The notes: a model not told the origin generated them from the sequence alone. A stretch of 64,000 bases of DNA from Cristatella mucedo (GCA_009760855.2 WPIO01000046.1:1243001-1307000); one strand, 5' to 3'; counted from the stretch's first letter, positions 18,745 through 29,820 are shown. Numbers and translations: made by a program.

Positions 18745-20150
18745 TTCTAATCCAACCACACGCTTAGGATGTCCTATGAGCAGCAGTTTAGTTTTATCAT
18801 CGTTAAGTTTCAAGAAATATTCGACATCCAGGATCGAATGTCGGCAAGGCAAGCATTCAGTTTACAATTTGCTGCAGCAGATTCCAACGGTTTGAATGAT
18901 CAAATAGCTGAGTATCGTCAGCATAAAAGTGATATCCTATTCCATGGGCCTTAATCACTTTTTCCAGAGGTTGAGTATAAACTGAGAACAGCAAGGGACG
19001 GAGGATGGACCCTTGAGGGACTCCACAGTTGACTGGTCTGGTGGATGAGACCCAACCCCACACGACACCGATTGAACATGCATCGTGATCAATGGTGTCG
19101 AAGGCAGCTGATAGATCTAGCAGAGCAAGGGAAATGACATTCTCGTCGTCGTTGCCACGTAGAATGTCATTGTTTACACGGAGGAGAGCAGTTTCAGTGG
19201 AGTGCTGCCCCTTGAACCCTGATTGAAATGTTTCTGACATTTCATTATTTTCAATATGTTCAACCAGCTGCTTAGCAACAATTTTTTCAAGAATCTTTGA
19301 CAGGAAAGGAAGAAGGGAAACTGGGCGATAGTTTACAAGAACATCTGTATCTAATCCTGGTTTTTTAAGTATGGGTCTAACGATTGCCGATTTGAAGGAC
19401 TTGGGGCGACTCCTTTTCCCGGACAAGCATTAAAAATCTTAGTTATGGCTGGGCTAAGTTGGTCTGCCAGTGAAGACCACAGAGATGATGGTATAGGATC
19501 TTTAGGAGACAAGCTCTTTTTACTAGACCTTATTAAGTAGCTCACATCACATGTGGAAACTTCGGAAAATCTTTTAAGGAAGGTCACGGGTTTCGATTCC
19601 GCAACTGCTTTAGTCGGAGGGTGCTTTATGGAGGCACGAATGTGCACAATTTTCTTCATTAAAGAAGGCTGAAAGCTTTTCGGCTGAGCCGATAATATCT
19701 GGGGAGTCAGACCTTTCAGCACTGACTAGTAAATCGTTTACCCTCTTATAAATCTGTTTTAGGTCTTACTGGCAGGACTTCAGTTTTCGAGTGAAAAAAG
19801 AAGTCCTGGCGTTTTTAAGCTTCCGGGTGTAGACTCGAAGGAAGTCTTTGAAATTGACTAGATCTGCATCAGACCCCGATTTCTAAATAAAATGACGTTT
19901 AAGCCTGAGCTTAACACGGCACATCTTTTGAAATGTTATTGTAAATTGAAAAGAATCCCTACGACTCTCTACACGGACAGAATGCATGGGAGCATGCTTG
20001 TCGAGTGCACTTCTACATTCACTGCATCAGTGAGGGTATCGAGGCTGTCGGTCGAGTGAGTACACACCAAGAAGACCTGCATTACATACAGATTTCAAAA
20101 ATTTGTCTTGGTCAATGCTTTTTAAGTTACGCCGCTGGACGAATTCGACA
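18745..20150 (-). mobile_element. LINE-B reverse transcriptase part
   Basis: The minus-strand ORF 18857-19426 contains reverse transcriptase motifs: [49 protein letters not shown] and FYADDTQLF, so the catalytic YADD is intact. A frameshift follows AFDTIDHD. The upstream ORF 19351-19722 belongs to the linker. It is inactive as found and split by the LINE-A insertion. Confidence 0.85.
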
Positions 20151-20154
20151 TTAA

Positions 20155-22400
20155 AAGCACTTTACAGCGAGGATGAAGTACCCAATCAACCATGCTTGTT
20201 TTAAGCTTCCCTGGCTAATCGGCCGACTTCACACTAACCAAGATCAGTATAGCCGAGGGCAGAAATAAGGGTATTATAAAAAAGCAGACACGCGTCGTGT
20301 ACTAAATAATCGCTATTAAGGATCGGAACGCTATAAATACGTCGCAGCAAAGGCCGAGGGTCGCACCGCTATACGCAGATAAGAAAAGCGTTTGGGGATG
20401 GCTTTCGCATATCTAAAAAACTCCTAATAATCGAGAGCAGCGTGACTACGATGTTGGCGCCAACGAAAATGTGATGGCGTCACGCAGTTGCAACGCGGAA
20501 GAGCTTACCTTACTCGGAAAGGCTGAAATAATACCATTTGATAAGCCTCCAAGTTCCAACAAACTGCAGAGCAACATGCAAGAACCCCACTTATCTGCGC
20601 CTGCGATTCAGTTCGCATGCGGTCGGGCAAGCTACGGGTCGGGCACAGGTAGCGCACTGTATGTAGCTCAAAATAATCAGTGTACACTGCAATTCTGTGG
20701 GGACGCAGAATTCTTTCCAGACCATCCCAGGAAGGAAAATACGAGCTGCCGGCGGAATACCGCTGTGTGGTAGGCGGAGAGTCTGGGTACCGTAATAATA
20801 ATAATAATAATGCACTTGATAAAGTGCCCTCAGAGAACTCAATCTCTTTCTAGGCGCTTTACATTTGCTGCAATGGGAAACGCGATTGACTGGTGAGTAA
20901 TATCATGCTTGATAAACAACATGAATAACAAGGTTAGGGGTGACATGCACAGGGTCAGCATGCAAGTGTGGTTAGTGGCAGCATGCACAGTGTCAGCACG
21001 CATAAACACATGAAAGACGAATCACAGGGACCCACTAAATGCTGTCCTAAATAGGTGTGTTTTTAAGTTCTTTTTAGATGTTGTCAAGTCAGGGGATGTT
21101 GTGACGCAAGTCGGGAGGAGTTCCAGACTTTGGGAGCATACGAACTAAATGCACGGCCTCCAGAGCATTTGAGGTTTGTACGAGGTATTGGTGAACTATT
21201 GGATTCCGAAAAGCGGGTGGTACGATGCTTGGCCTTGTGGGGGGAGTAGATCTGAGAGATGGGCTGGAGCCAAAGAATGAAGTGACCTAAAAGCTATAAC
21301 GCTTTTAAAGGCGAAGTGGAACGACCAGCAGCGACTCTAGAAAAAGTCAGAATTAAAGCTAGCTTTTTATTGGAATCAGCCTTACCTTACGAGAACTTGA
21401 AAGCGCACTGAAGAACTCTTATCAACGGTAGGGGTCACCAGCAGACCAAGACGCATGGCTATGCGATTCCGGTTGATGATTTCGCCAGAAATGATAAAAA
21501 AATGTACATCATCGAGATATTGAAAGCATGTAACTTTGATAAATCGACGAGACCACGACGCTGTCGCGGAAGCTGGTCGTGCGTCCGGAAATTGGTTGGG
21601 TGAAACGCATTTACCGCGCTAGCGGTTGTTGGGAGTGGTGATGAGTAAGTTGGTGCGTAGCGATCGTCGCGCTAGCCTTTTATGCACATCGTAACTCAGC
21701 CAAGCCCCGAAGCCACTACGGCGAAGTGTGTACTGCACTTTTTCTATTGCTCTCTCAAAGCCTAAGCGTCTTTAGGTGCACACGTGGAGCCAATAGACTC
21801 CATCGAGTGCTCCACGGAGCCAATCAACTGGTCGCATGGATAAATCTAGGAAGCATGTTGCTATGTTTGTGCGGGCAGTCGCGCACAGATCAAGACGGCT
21901 CAAGCAGATGATGTTTATTACGGAGACGCGAAGCCGGGACGCACGGCCAGCACGCGGGCCTGCAAGAAACTGTTTTAAGTGGGTCCGCTGTTCTCGCCTC
22001 ACCGGCTTCCGCCTGGGTAGTCCGCTCTCGCGGTACAGCAGACCCTATACATGCTGCCGGACAGTTGGGAATGATGCATCGAAGTTGGCATCATGAGACG
22101 CCGGCCAGAGGAGATAAAAAATCAGACCACTTGCAATTAGGAGCTGGAGGTATTATCCAGAGCTACCGTTATAGTTCGGAGGTTCTGCTGGTTCGTGACA
22201 CTCAATAACTACAGTTTCGGACAATACGAACGAGCCACGAGTTAGTTGTGAACCGGCTCGATAGCCAAGATATCTCGAAGCCGATGCAGCAAAGTGTGGC
22301 CCTAGCAGAAAATCTGCCGCCTGACAATGGATACGGATTGCGTGCATGGCTAGTCGAGAGAGCGAGAGCGAAATTAGATTGCAACGGCATACCGAGAGAT
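20155..22400. repeat. Copy 2 of the ACO2 5' region, interrupted by a LINE
   Basis: It shares long, clearly similar stretches with 50105-51835, with LINE-A 20795-21295 inserted at GGGTACCGT. It is a weaker match to 9885-13130. The exon-1-like block on the minus strand near 21370-21470 keeps a GTAAGG donor, but the frame corresponding to ACO2 has upstream stops and no ATG. Conserved frames such as MMASRSCNAEELTLLG on the plus strand appear to be by-products. Confidence 0.75.
20795..21295 (-). mobile_element. LINE-A 3' end with empty site in a paralogous copy
   Basis: The minus-oriented 3' end begins with an AAT tail, then the reverse complement of GAGATTGAGTTCTCTGAGGG. It runs into the C-terminal ORF near 21300. 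The copy at 50765-50785 reads GGGTACCGT directly followed by TACGCTTTTAAAGG, so it is an empty site. Confidence 0.85.
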
Positions 22401-22683
22401 AAAGTAGAGCAGAGTTAAGCCAGCACTGACGAATTTTATTACCCTTTGTAGATTAAGCAGTGCTCTTCCAACTGAGTACATACGCGAGCGCAGGCAGAAC
22501 ACCGAAGCTGGTTCGCACACCCTTGACGACAAAAACTCCTTACTCGCTCGAAAGTCTGCTCGCTCGCAAGGACCTTTTATTGTAAAGTGCAAAAACAATT
22601 CATCACGGCGCAAGTGTTACATTTGTGTAAGGATGCAACCTAGAGTGTACTAAACACAATTATATTCAATGATATAGCAGAAA

Positions 22684-22845
22684 ATGCCTTTACCGTTTAG
22701 GACAAGGTATTCATTTGCAACTGAGGCGAGGAGATTCATGAATATTGACTTTGATGAGGGTACAGTTCCTACGTTGGTAGGCTTGGGAGACAAAAAACTG
22801 TTGGGTTTACTATCCCAAGGGTTACAGGCGGAAGCAATACTTTAA
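22684..22845 (+). CDS. Small ORF at the 5' edge of the virus-like element, unrecognised
   Basis: The 53-codon frame begins MPLPFRTRYSFATEARRF and ends GLQAEAIL. It directly precedes the polymerase relic and has the same AT-rich composition. No family is recognised. It may be a truncated piece of an N-terminal polymerase region or a separate small gene. Confidence 0.35.
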   Translation: MPLPFRTRYSFATEARRFMNIDFDEGTVPTLVGLGDKKLLGLLSQGLQAEAIL

Positions 22846-22899
22846 CTTCTGATTATATCATCAAACAAAACTTTATTGATTTTTTCAAGTTTTAAAAGA

Positions 22900-25660
22900 A
22901 AAGTTGCGTTATCAAACAAATAATTTGCCAAGGCAGATTAAGGAGTATTGGGCTTTCATTAGAATTCATTTTAAGGTCAATTTTGAGATGAGACGTTTGA
23001 CAATGATGAAATTGAAAAGTGTGGAGTCCAATCAAAGTCTTTATTAACGATGGATAGTGAATCGTCAAATCTAATTTACGATAAAGTTATGAAATAGTAA
23101 GGAGAACATGCTGAACTGCTTACAAACAACAGTCTTAGATCTGGCTGGATTTTCTTAATGTTCTTTGCTTTCACCGCCGTTATCTCAAAGTATATTCCAT
23201 TAGGCGGATGAACCTTAATGATACTCCCGAATTTTTAATAAAGAAGAAATGTACTACTAATTTAAGAAATGTCAATGTCGAATTTTGCGCTTTGTGGTGT
23301 GTTTTGTGAGTGTTAAATCCCATTGAAAGAAATAAGTGGCGTGTTGATGATTTGCAAAAGATTATAAGGTCTCAATTCGTATCATTTTTTGATGAGATTC
23401 GGAACGTTGGATGGCCAATGAAAGTTGTGGATGCTAAAAAATTAGAAAAGCTTATGGATGTAAGTATAAGCATTTACACCTGCGGTTACAAAGAATCGAG
23501 AGTTTCTTTACTTCGAGTCATTAAGAAAGCCGATGAAAAGCAAGAGCGCCATGTAAATCTATTACTTCTTACTTAAGATGACAAAGAGCATTATCTTTTA
23601 CTAACCAATTTCAATGCTTTGTGCAGACCATCAGGTTCTGGCGGAAAACAGTATTATTGCCACAGGTGTTTAAATAGATTTTTCAACACAGAACAAATGG
23701 ATCAACATTTCGAATTATGCGAAGATATAAACACTGGAACCACAGTTTACCAAATGCCAGAAGCACCAAATAATTTTGTGGCGTTAAAGTATTTCAAACT
23801 CCTAAACACGGCTCCCTATGTTTGCAAGGCTGACTTTAAGTGCCTTCAAGTTAAAAGTGGAGACCAAACAAAACACGCTTCAACTCATACTCCTTGCTCT
23901 GCTGCTTATGTAATCATTGATTGGACAGAAAAAGTCCTTCAACACTTCACCACATTCGGTCCAAATTGTGTTGTCGATTTTCTCAAGAAATTATTTGAAG
24001 TAGCTGAATTTTTGAAAACTCGTCTCTCCGAGGAGAATTCTAAATCAGAAATGGACTCATTAACAGAAGATGAAGGGAAACATTACTACGAAGCTTTGTT
24101 CTACTGGATGTGCAAAAAGTCGTTTAATAATTCAAAAGAAGGAAAAAGCAAAGTAAAGGAGCATTGCCATCTGACGGATAAATACAGGGGCGTGGCACAC
24201 CACGATTGCCATTTAAAATCTGACATCGACTACCGAAAGTGGCAACCTCCCGTCTTTTTCCACAACTTTAGAGGCAACGATTCTCACATTGTCGTTAAAG
24301 CTCTTGAGAATTTCAGCATTACTGCTGAGCCTATAGCAACAAATTTGGAGAAGTATATGATCTTGCGAGTCGGAGATTTAGTATTTAAAGACAGTATGCA
24401 ATTCATGCGTGGTTCTTTAGATTCCATTGCTCCAACGCTTGGTAAAACTATAAAGTGCTTTCGAATTACGCAGAAATACTAAACAGAAAAGCATGAAGGC
24501 ACAAATTTAGATTTACTAGCAATGAAAGGAGAGTATCCTTACGAGTACATGGATTCTTTTGATAGATTCAATAAAACAGAGTTACCGCGTAAAGAAGCTT
24601 TCAACTCAAGTGTCTACATATCAAAGTTAACGGCCGTTGAATACCGTAAGCAAAAGCCGTATGGAGTGAATTTGATTGCAAAAAGCTTAAAGACTATCAT
24701 GACTTATATCTGTTAACGGATGTCTTTCTGTTGGCCGATTGTTTCAATAGTTTTAGGAAGGGCCGAACTGAAAAGTTAAAGTTCGATCCAGCAAATTTTA
24801 TAACCACACCAAACTTTTCATCGAGCGCTGCGTTTTGGTCTTCAGGCACCAGCGTCGAATTATTAACAGATTGTGAGCATTACGATATATTTAAAAAGTC
24901 AATCCGCGGAATTTGTCAAACAAACTTTCGGCATGTAAAGGCAAACAATCCTTTCGTTAAGGGATATGATCCAAGCAAGCCGAATGATTGGATTATCTTT
25001 CTCTATGCTTGTAGTTTATACCCAACTGTGATGATGGAAATATTACCTCAACAAAAAATTGTAGAGTGTTTATCCGGCGGTTGGGGAAAGGAGCAAATTC
25101 TCGCCTTGCCAGACGATTCTGACATCGGCGCTTTCTTTGTTGTTGACCTTGAATACAAAGTATGGACCAAAAGTTCAATTAATTTACACGGATGCTGGTT
25201 CTCTAGCGTTGAAAGTAGAAACGCCTGACATTTATAAGGATGTGGAGTCTATGCCAGAATGGTTCCACAGTGAAACGCTTGGTAGGTTCAAAGACGAAGT
25301 TGATGGCAAAGTAATAGAAGTAGTGTGCGCCTTAAGGCCAAAACTGTACTCGCTGAAGTTTGCAAAAGGAGGCGGTAAATCAGCGGCTACAGGAGTAACT
25401 CTCGCAGTGTTAAGGTAAACTATGGGTCACGAAACGTTCGTTGAATGCTTGACAGATCATGCGGCTGGTTTCCAAGGAGCAAGTATGGAAGGAGTAAGCG
25501 AAAAACGATCATTATTCAAGATAGTGCAAAAGTAACACGAGCTCTATACAGACAATCTTCATAAAGTAGCATTATCAGCATTTGAGTCCAAGCGTTATTG
25601 GCTTACTTGCGGCCGACACTCGTACGCCTAAGGGCACTATAGAATTGATGAAACAGGAGG
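22900..25660 (+). pseudogene. Protein-primed DNA polymerase B relic (Polinton type)
   Basis: Successive frames follow the Polinton-type polymerase. An N-terminal segment with IKEYWAFIRIHF comes first, then NPIERNKWRVDDL, a zinc-finger-like CHRCLNRFF...H...C (about 23655-23720), and an exonuclease-like region ending at 24482. Palm motif A follows near 25005 as LYACSLYPTVM and motif C near 25175 as YTDAGS, with KLYSLKF and ALSAFESKRYWL near the end. The catalytic aspartate of motif A is replaced by Tyr and the second aspartate of motif C by Gly. At least six stops or frameshifts divide it (for example 23310-23576, 23619-24482, 24522-24716, 24731-25228, 25137-25418). It is a dead copy. Confidence 0.85.
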
Positions 25661-25728
25661 CTTCTGCGCAGAGTGTCAAGTTTAATTAAGTCATTTTAAA
25701 AGAAAAAATTACCCTAGTATAGAAGGCA

Positions 25729-25884
25729 ATGGCTGACGTTCGTCGTGACGAGCCAGAAGAATTTTTCGCAACATTAGTATCAAAGGAACTCGAGACTCAA
25801 TTTCCAGAAGAACAAATACTATCAGAGGAAAGTGATTCTGACTCTGTCGATCCCGATTACGATCCAAATCAAGAATCTGAATGA
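25729..25884 (+). CDS. Small acidic ORF in the virus-like element
   Basis: The 51-residue frame starts MADVRRDEPEEFFATLV and ends in a Ser/Asp/Glu-rich run (SEESDSDSVDPDYDP). It lies 3' of the polymerase relic in the same orientation and has no internal stop. The family is unknown. Its acidity contrasts with the lysine-rich ORFs downstream. Confidence 0.45.
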   Translation: MADVRRDEPEEFFATLVSKELETQFPEEQILSEESDSDSVDPDYDPNQESE

Positions 25885-26035
25885 AGCACCGACTATGAAT
25901 CAGAGATTGAATCCTACAAACAAGTCTTAGTTGTGATCAATCATAGGACCTAGCACTCAAGATTTGTCAGCAAAAGTTAAAAGGAGCAAATCCGCGGATT
26001 TTCAGACATTCACTTGACAAACTAATTCCCTATCT

Positions 26036-26105
26036 AGATACATATCGACATCCTATATCGATGTATCGATGTATCGATGTATATCGTATATCGACATCCT
26101 AGTTG
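26036..26105. repeat. ATCGATGT-type short repeat with palindromic character
   Basis: The stretch repeats TATCGATGTATCGATGT and is bracketed by two copies of ATATCGACATCCTA. It lies between two ORFs of the virus-like element. Confidence 0.85.
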
Positions 26106-26298
26106 AGATCTGTGACACCTGTGATAAGCTAATGGAATGTCGGGGTAAAGTTATCGCAATGTTAACAAAAGCAGAAAATAAGCAACAGAAATCAAAGACC
26201 AAACAAGGTGTCCAGATCGTAATATCAATGTAATTAGCTTATCATTTTTTATAGTTTTGTGTTTTTCGTTTGCATTTTTATTATCATTGCATAGAGAA

Positions 26299-26688
26299 AT
26301 GGCCGCTGCATCACAAATCAGTAATCCGAGTCTGGCAGCATCAGCAACTCTTCTGAAAGCATACGTTGACTATCTCGTTAAGTCAAGAATGACAGCTTAC
26401 GACGCGAAAACACTTGATTCTGATATCTCGATAATGACAGACACTTCAGCAAAGAAACTCTACTTCGACGAGTGCGATGCCGAAGCACAGAAAGTAATTT
26501 CAGCTAGTATCACTCAAGTTACTGCTGACCTCGAAACTACCGTCCGAAGTAAAGTTGATGCACTACTAGACACTCCAAGCGAAGTCTCTGGATATATTAC
26601 ACAGATGTCGAGCCAGTTGCCAAGCATGTCTACAGGCATCTCTGGAGTATCAGTAATGAAGCCAGACATATCTGGCATCGACTTCTGC
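26299..26688 (+). pseudogene. Virus-like element ORF of unknown function, truncated by a LINE
   Basis: Translation from the ATG at 26299 gives MAAASQISNPSLAASATLLK, a Ser/Thr/Ala-rich, probably helical region with DAKTLDSDISIMTDTSAKKL. It ends at VMKPDISG, where LINE-A sequence begins in the same frame. No family is recognised. The frame continues 141 residues into the LINE, to 27111. Confidence 0.55.
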
Positions 26689-27347
26689 AACTCACTGCTT
26701 ACTGGCCTACCAGCATGTGCGATCAGGCGATTGCAGCTGGTGCAAAACTCTGCAGCTAGGCTAGTCTGTCGTGAGCGTCGCAGTTGCCACATTACTCCAC
26801 TTCTCGCCGACCTGCACTGGCTACCAGTCAAGCAACGGATCGACTTCAAGGTTTTGTCGCTCACTTTTAGGTCCCTTCATTCTATGGCTCCAGCCTATCT
26901 CTCCGACATACTCCCCCATCAGGCCAAGCATCGTACCATCCGCTTTTCGGAATCCAACAGTCTAGAAATACCTCGTACAAACCTTAAATCCTTTGGAGAC
27001 CATGCATTTAGTTCGTATGCTCCCAAAGCCTGGAACTCCCTCCCGACCTGCGTCAGAACATCCCCCGACCTGACCACATTTAAAAGGAACTTAAAACACA
27101 CACCTATTTAGGACAGCATTTAGTGGGTCACTGTGATTCGTCCTTCACGTGCTTATGCGTGCTGACACTGTGCATGCTGCCACTAACCACATTTGCATGC
27201 TGACCCTGTGCATGTCACCCCTAACCATGTTATTCATGTTTATCAAGCATAATATTACTCACCATTCAATCGATCTTCCCTTTGCAGCAAATGTAAAGCG
27301 CCTAGAAAGAGATTGAGTTCTCCTAGGGCGCTTTATCAAGTGCATTC

Positions 27348-27376
<29 letters not shown>
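26689..27376 (+). mobile_element. LINE-A 3' end inserted in the virus-like element
   Basis: The 5'-truncated copy encodes FCNSLLTGLPACAIRRLQLV, then [20 protein letters not shown] and SFGDHAFSSYAPKAWNSLP without a stop to 27111. It ends in the shared tail and an ATT repeat at 27345-27376. It is among the least mutated copies, so the insertion is fairly young compared with the decay of its host element. Confidence 0.9.
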
Positions 27377-27379
<3 letters not shown>

Positions 27380-27740
27380 ACTTAGCCGGATCAAATACTT
27401 GACGTTCTGTGCTTGGTGTCCAGTCGATCTTAACTTGGTCAAGCTTAAGTCTGAAATTTAATCTTGGCTCTCCTTGGTAATATTCTTTCGAAACATAACT
27501 GCCATCCAAAAGTCCACTAATACCAAAATCATTTCCGAGTTTCTGAATTAGCTCTGCTTGTCCCTCAAATTTAATTGGTCGATTCTTGCCATTGCAAACC
27601 AGAGCAGGCCTTGTACCAAAATAAATTCGCTCACCAATCGCGGCTCTTTGAGTAACATCGTAGCCTTTAAATTCTAGCTCAGCACATGCTCGAGCCGAAA
27701 ATGCTTGAAGCATTGGCAGAATCTCAGGCGTAATGTACAT
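27375..27740 (-). CDS. Minus-strand ORF in the virus-like element, unrecognised
   Basis: The 121-codon frame starts MYITPEILPMLQAFSARACA and ends VFDPAKY, with the stop directly against the ATT tail of the LINE. The true C-terminus may therefore lie on the other side of the insertion. It is the only sizeable minus-strand frame in the element. Upstream, a broken Arg/Lys-rich frame (27745-27900, minus) may belong with it. A structural role such as a minor capsid protein would suit the position but is a guess. Confidence 0.45.
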
Positions 27741-28301
27741 TTACGTATTGTAACATGGCTTAGAATCCTTCGAAACCTTCTCTTTAATGTGTACGCGCGC
27801 AGGTCTTTCCTTATAACGCGTGCATCACTAAGAATAATTGCTTTGCGTTCACATCAAGTTACTTCTATTTCTTTTCTATCTAGGTATTTTTTTCTGCTTA
27901 AATCCTTATATAATTAATTCCATTGTTGTCCCAAAAGCTGTCAAACTCGTTAGTTTCAGGAAAATGAGGCATCTCGATCCGGCGTTTGTTTCATTGTAGT
28001 CTTGCAACTAGAATATTGAAAAACTAGGTACCGTACCGAAGTACTCTTACTTCTGGCATTGGTACTGCCCCAAATGAGTCAAAGTAGAAGCATTTTGCGC
28101 CTTGTTTGCAACAAGCAATCCGGTGATAAATTACTTTTTGGACTATGATAAAACGTTGCGTGATTTGTAAGATTTGTGTGATTCAATTGAATTACAGAAT
28201 GTCTTAGAAGTGCAGACTTCAAGCAGAAATTACAGCTAGAGACACTGCTGAAGCGCATTTGGACCAACGGGCATTAGAAAGAGCAACTGATAACTCTGGT
28301 A

Positions 28302-28557
28302 AAAAAAAATCCTAGCTGATTAAACAGCCTCTTTTTGTATAGAGACAGAAGAGCCTTTACGGCTATCACCACCGCTTGCAGTGGCGATAAAGGATCGCCC
28401 ACCACAGGAATCAAACCCACGACTTCGGGACTGATGTCGTGAAAGCAACCGCCTTACCTAGTGTGCCATCACGGCTCACCAAAGAAATCCCCTAGCGGGG
28501 AATCGAACCCCGGCCACGGCGGTGAGAGCGCCGGATCCTAGCCACTAGACCACTAGG
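28302..28557 (-). mobile_element. Composite SINE: tRNA-Glu head joined to an S1 SINE, 8-base target duplication
   Basis: On the minus strand the element opens with CCTAGTGGTCTAGTGGCTAG, a near-complete tRNA-Glu. It continues into GAGCCGTGATGGCACACTAG and a second B box (GTGGGTTTGATTCCTG), and ends GCTAGGATTTTTTTTT. CTCTGGTA occurs at 28294-28301 and 28558-28565, on either side. The ORF around it stays in frame if the element and one CTCTGGTA are ignored. The T-run end resembles a Pol III terminator rather than a poly(A) tail. Confidence 0.88.
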
Positions 28558-28560
28558 CTC
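28488..28560 (-). tRNA. tRNA-Glu (CTC)-like head of a SINE
   Basis: D arm GTCTAGTGGCTAGGA, anticodon stem-loop CGGCG-CTCTCAC-CGCCG with CTC anticodon, and T arm CGGGG-TTCGATT-CCCCG are all intact. The 3' side of the acceptor stem is CTAGGGG, while the first bases of the 5' side are lost at the insertion point. It is therefore probably the head of a SINE rather than a functional tRNA gene. Confidence 0.75.
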
Positions 28561-29301
28561 TGGTAACCTGGAAAGTGAGAAACTGAAGAAAGTTAGGCCT
28601 GCTCTTGCTAAGCAAATTGAGACAAAACAAGCAATAGAAAGTTTAAATAAGGAGCCCGATTAGTCTCTAACTGTTGGCAGAGTTTCTAAAGCTGTTCAAG
28701 AAAAGAAATACAAAAAATCGATTAAAATTGCCAATTCTGCGAAAAAATGCCTCTAATAAACAAGGTAAAAGTGCTATTGATACTCTGCAGAAGGACGTAG
28801 CTGACCAATTAGGAGTTAATCCTAGTACAGGCACTCCGAAAAGATCTCGCGCCAAGGCTCACAGCATTTTGGATAATTTGCCTAAAGGAAAAAAGTTACC
28901 AAATGGAGTTGGAAAAGAAGTAAAAGATTATGAGAAAACGGACAATCAAGAAAAATTGCAGCGCATTTATCAAAAGTTATCTGACAGTGACCCAAAACAC
29001 CGAGACCTAAAGAATAGGCTCCGTGGAGAGCCAAGGGGGATAGTACTCCTGCTAGTGTGATGTCAAGAGTACAAGCTTTGAAAAAGGTTGGCACAGGAGT
29101 AACAGAAGTTCCTTTGATTGTTAGGGATGAAACAGAAATACTTTAGAAGCTAGAACAATGGGTGCATGAACTGGCTGCTGGTAACACGGGAGTAATAAGT
29201 TCGATTAGTTCTGCTGTAGATTACCTAGGCAAATTAAGAAAAGCACGAAATAGACACATTGCTAAAATCAATTAACTTTTGTATGACCTTAGTATATAGA
29301 A

Positions 29302-29820
29302 ATGAGTAAGCTGGTGCACATTTCACAGGAAATGGTAAATAATCTTGAGGCAATAAAAGATTCAGCTCAATCGAAACCAGAAGGATACGTGTTTAACATT
29401 TCTGGAACAAACAATCCTGTTAGGATCCGGGTAGACGACCCGATTATGCTTAGGAGCAAGAAATTGAAGCTCTGTTTCAAAAAAATTGTATGAACTAATT
29501 CAGTGAAGAATATTACAGATTCAAATAACACTTTCCGCAAGACGAAAGAGATGGACCTTGAAATAAAGCGTGCTATGCTTGAGAAAATGAAACCAAAAAA
29601 GAAGAAGAAAGCGAAAGTAGAACTTGAGCCAGAAGTAGAAGATCACTCAGAAATACTAAGAAAGAGAATTATCCAAAAGCTTACAAAGAAATAGAGAAAG
29701 TAATTAAAGAGAGATCTGTAGCTGTTAAAGAACCAACGTCTGTGCCGGCTCCAGAAGCTGGAGGACGAGCAGGTGGCCACGGAGGAGCAATGAAAAAGCG
29801 AAGGAGTTGGCCTGTACATG
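29302..29820 (+). pseudogene. Virus-like small basic protein ORF, broken
   Basis: The frame 29302-29694 begins MSKLVHISQEMVNNLEAI, is interrupted by one in-frame TGA at 29491-29493, and ends in a very basic run (KMKPKKKKKAKVELEPE ... RIIQKLTKK). After a frameshift a Gly-rich basic tail (GGRAGGHGGAMKKRRSW) reaches about 29805, just before the capsid frame. The composition would suit a DNA-binding or minor virion protein; no family is recognised. Confidence 0.5.

Larger units (their letters stand above)
28190..29277 (+). pseudogene. Lysine-rich virus-like ORF set, split by a SINE and frameshifts
   Basis: A helical, charged segment (RLQAEITARDTAEAHLDQ) precedes the SINE at 28302-28557. The same frame resumes directly after it (KLKKVRPALAKQIETKQ) and runs to a stop at 28659. 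The frame at 28674-29060 continues with NKQGKSAIDTLQKDVADQLG and PKRSRAKAHSILDNLPKGKK, and a third frame continues to 29277 with ALKKVGTGVTEVPLIVRD. The function is unknown. Position before the capsid gene and basic charge fit a core or minor virion protein, but that is inference. Confidence 0.5.

Noticed and set aside
20471-20773. Conserved ORF MMASRSCNAEELTLLG present in two copies (also 50448-50732)
   Set aside because: Conservation follows from the DNA-level duplication of the ACO2 5' region; no family resemblance, and the third relative near 11.9 kb does not keep the frame.
22440-22520. Second tRNA-like stretch on the minus strand (CTCAGTTGGAAGAGCACTGC)
   Set aside because: The 3' half does not fold as a tRNA; left unannotated.
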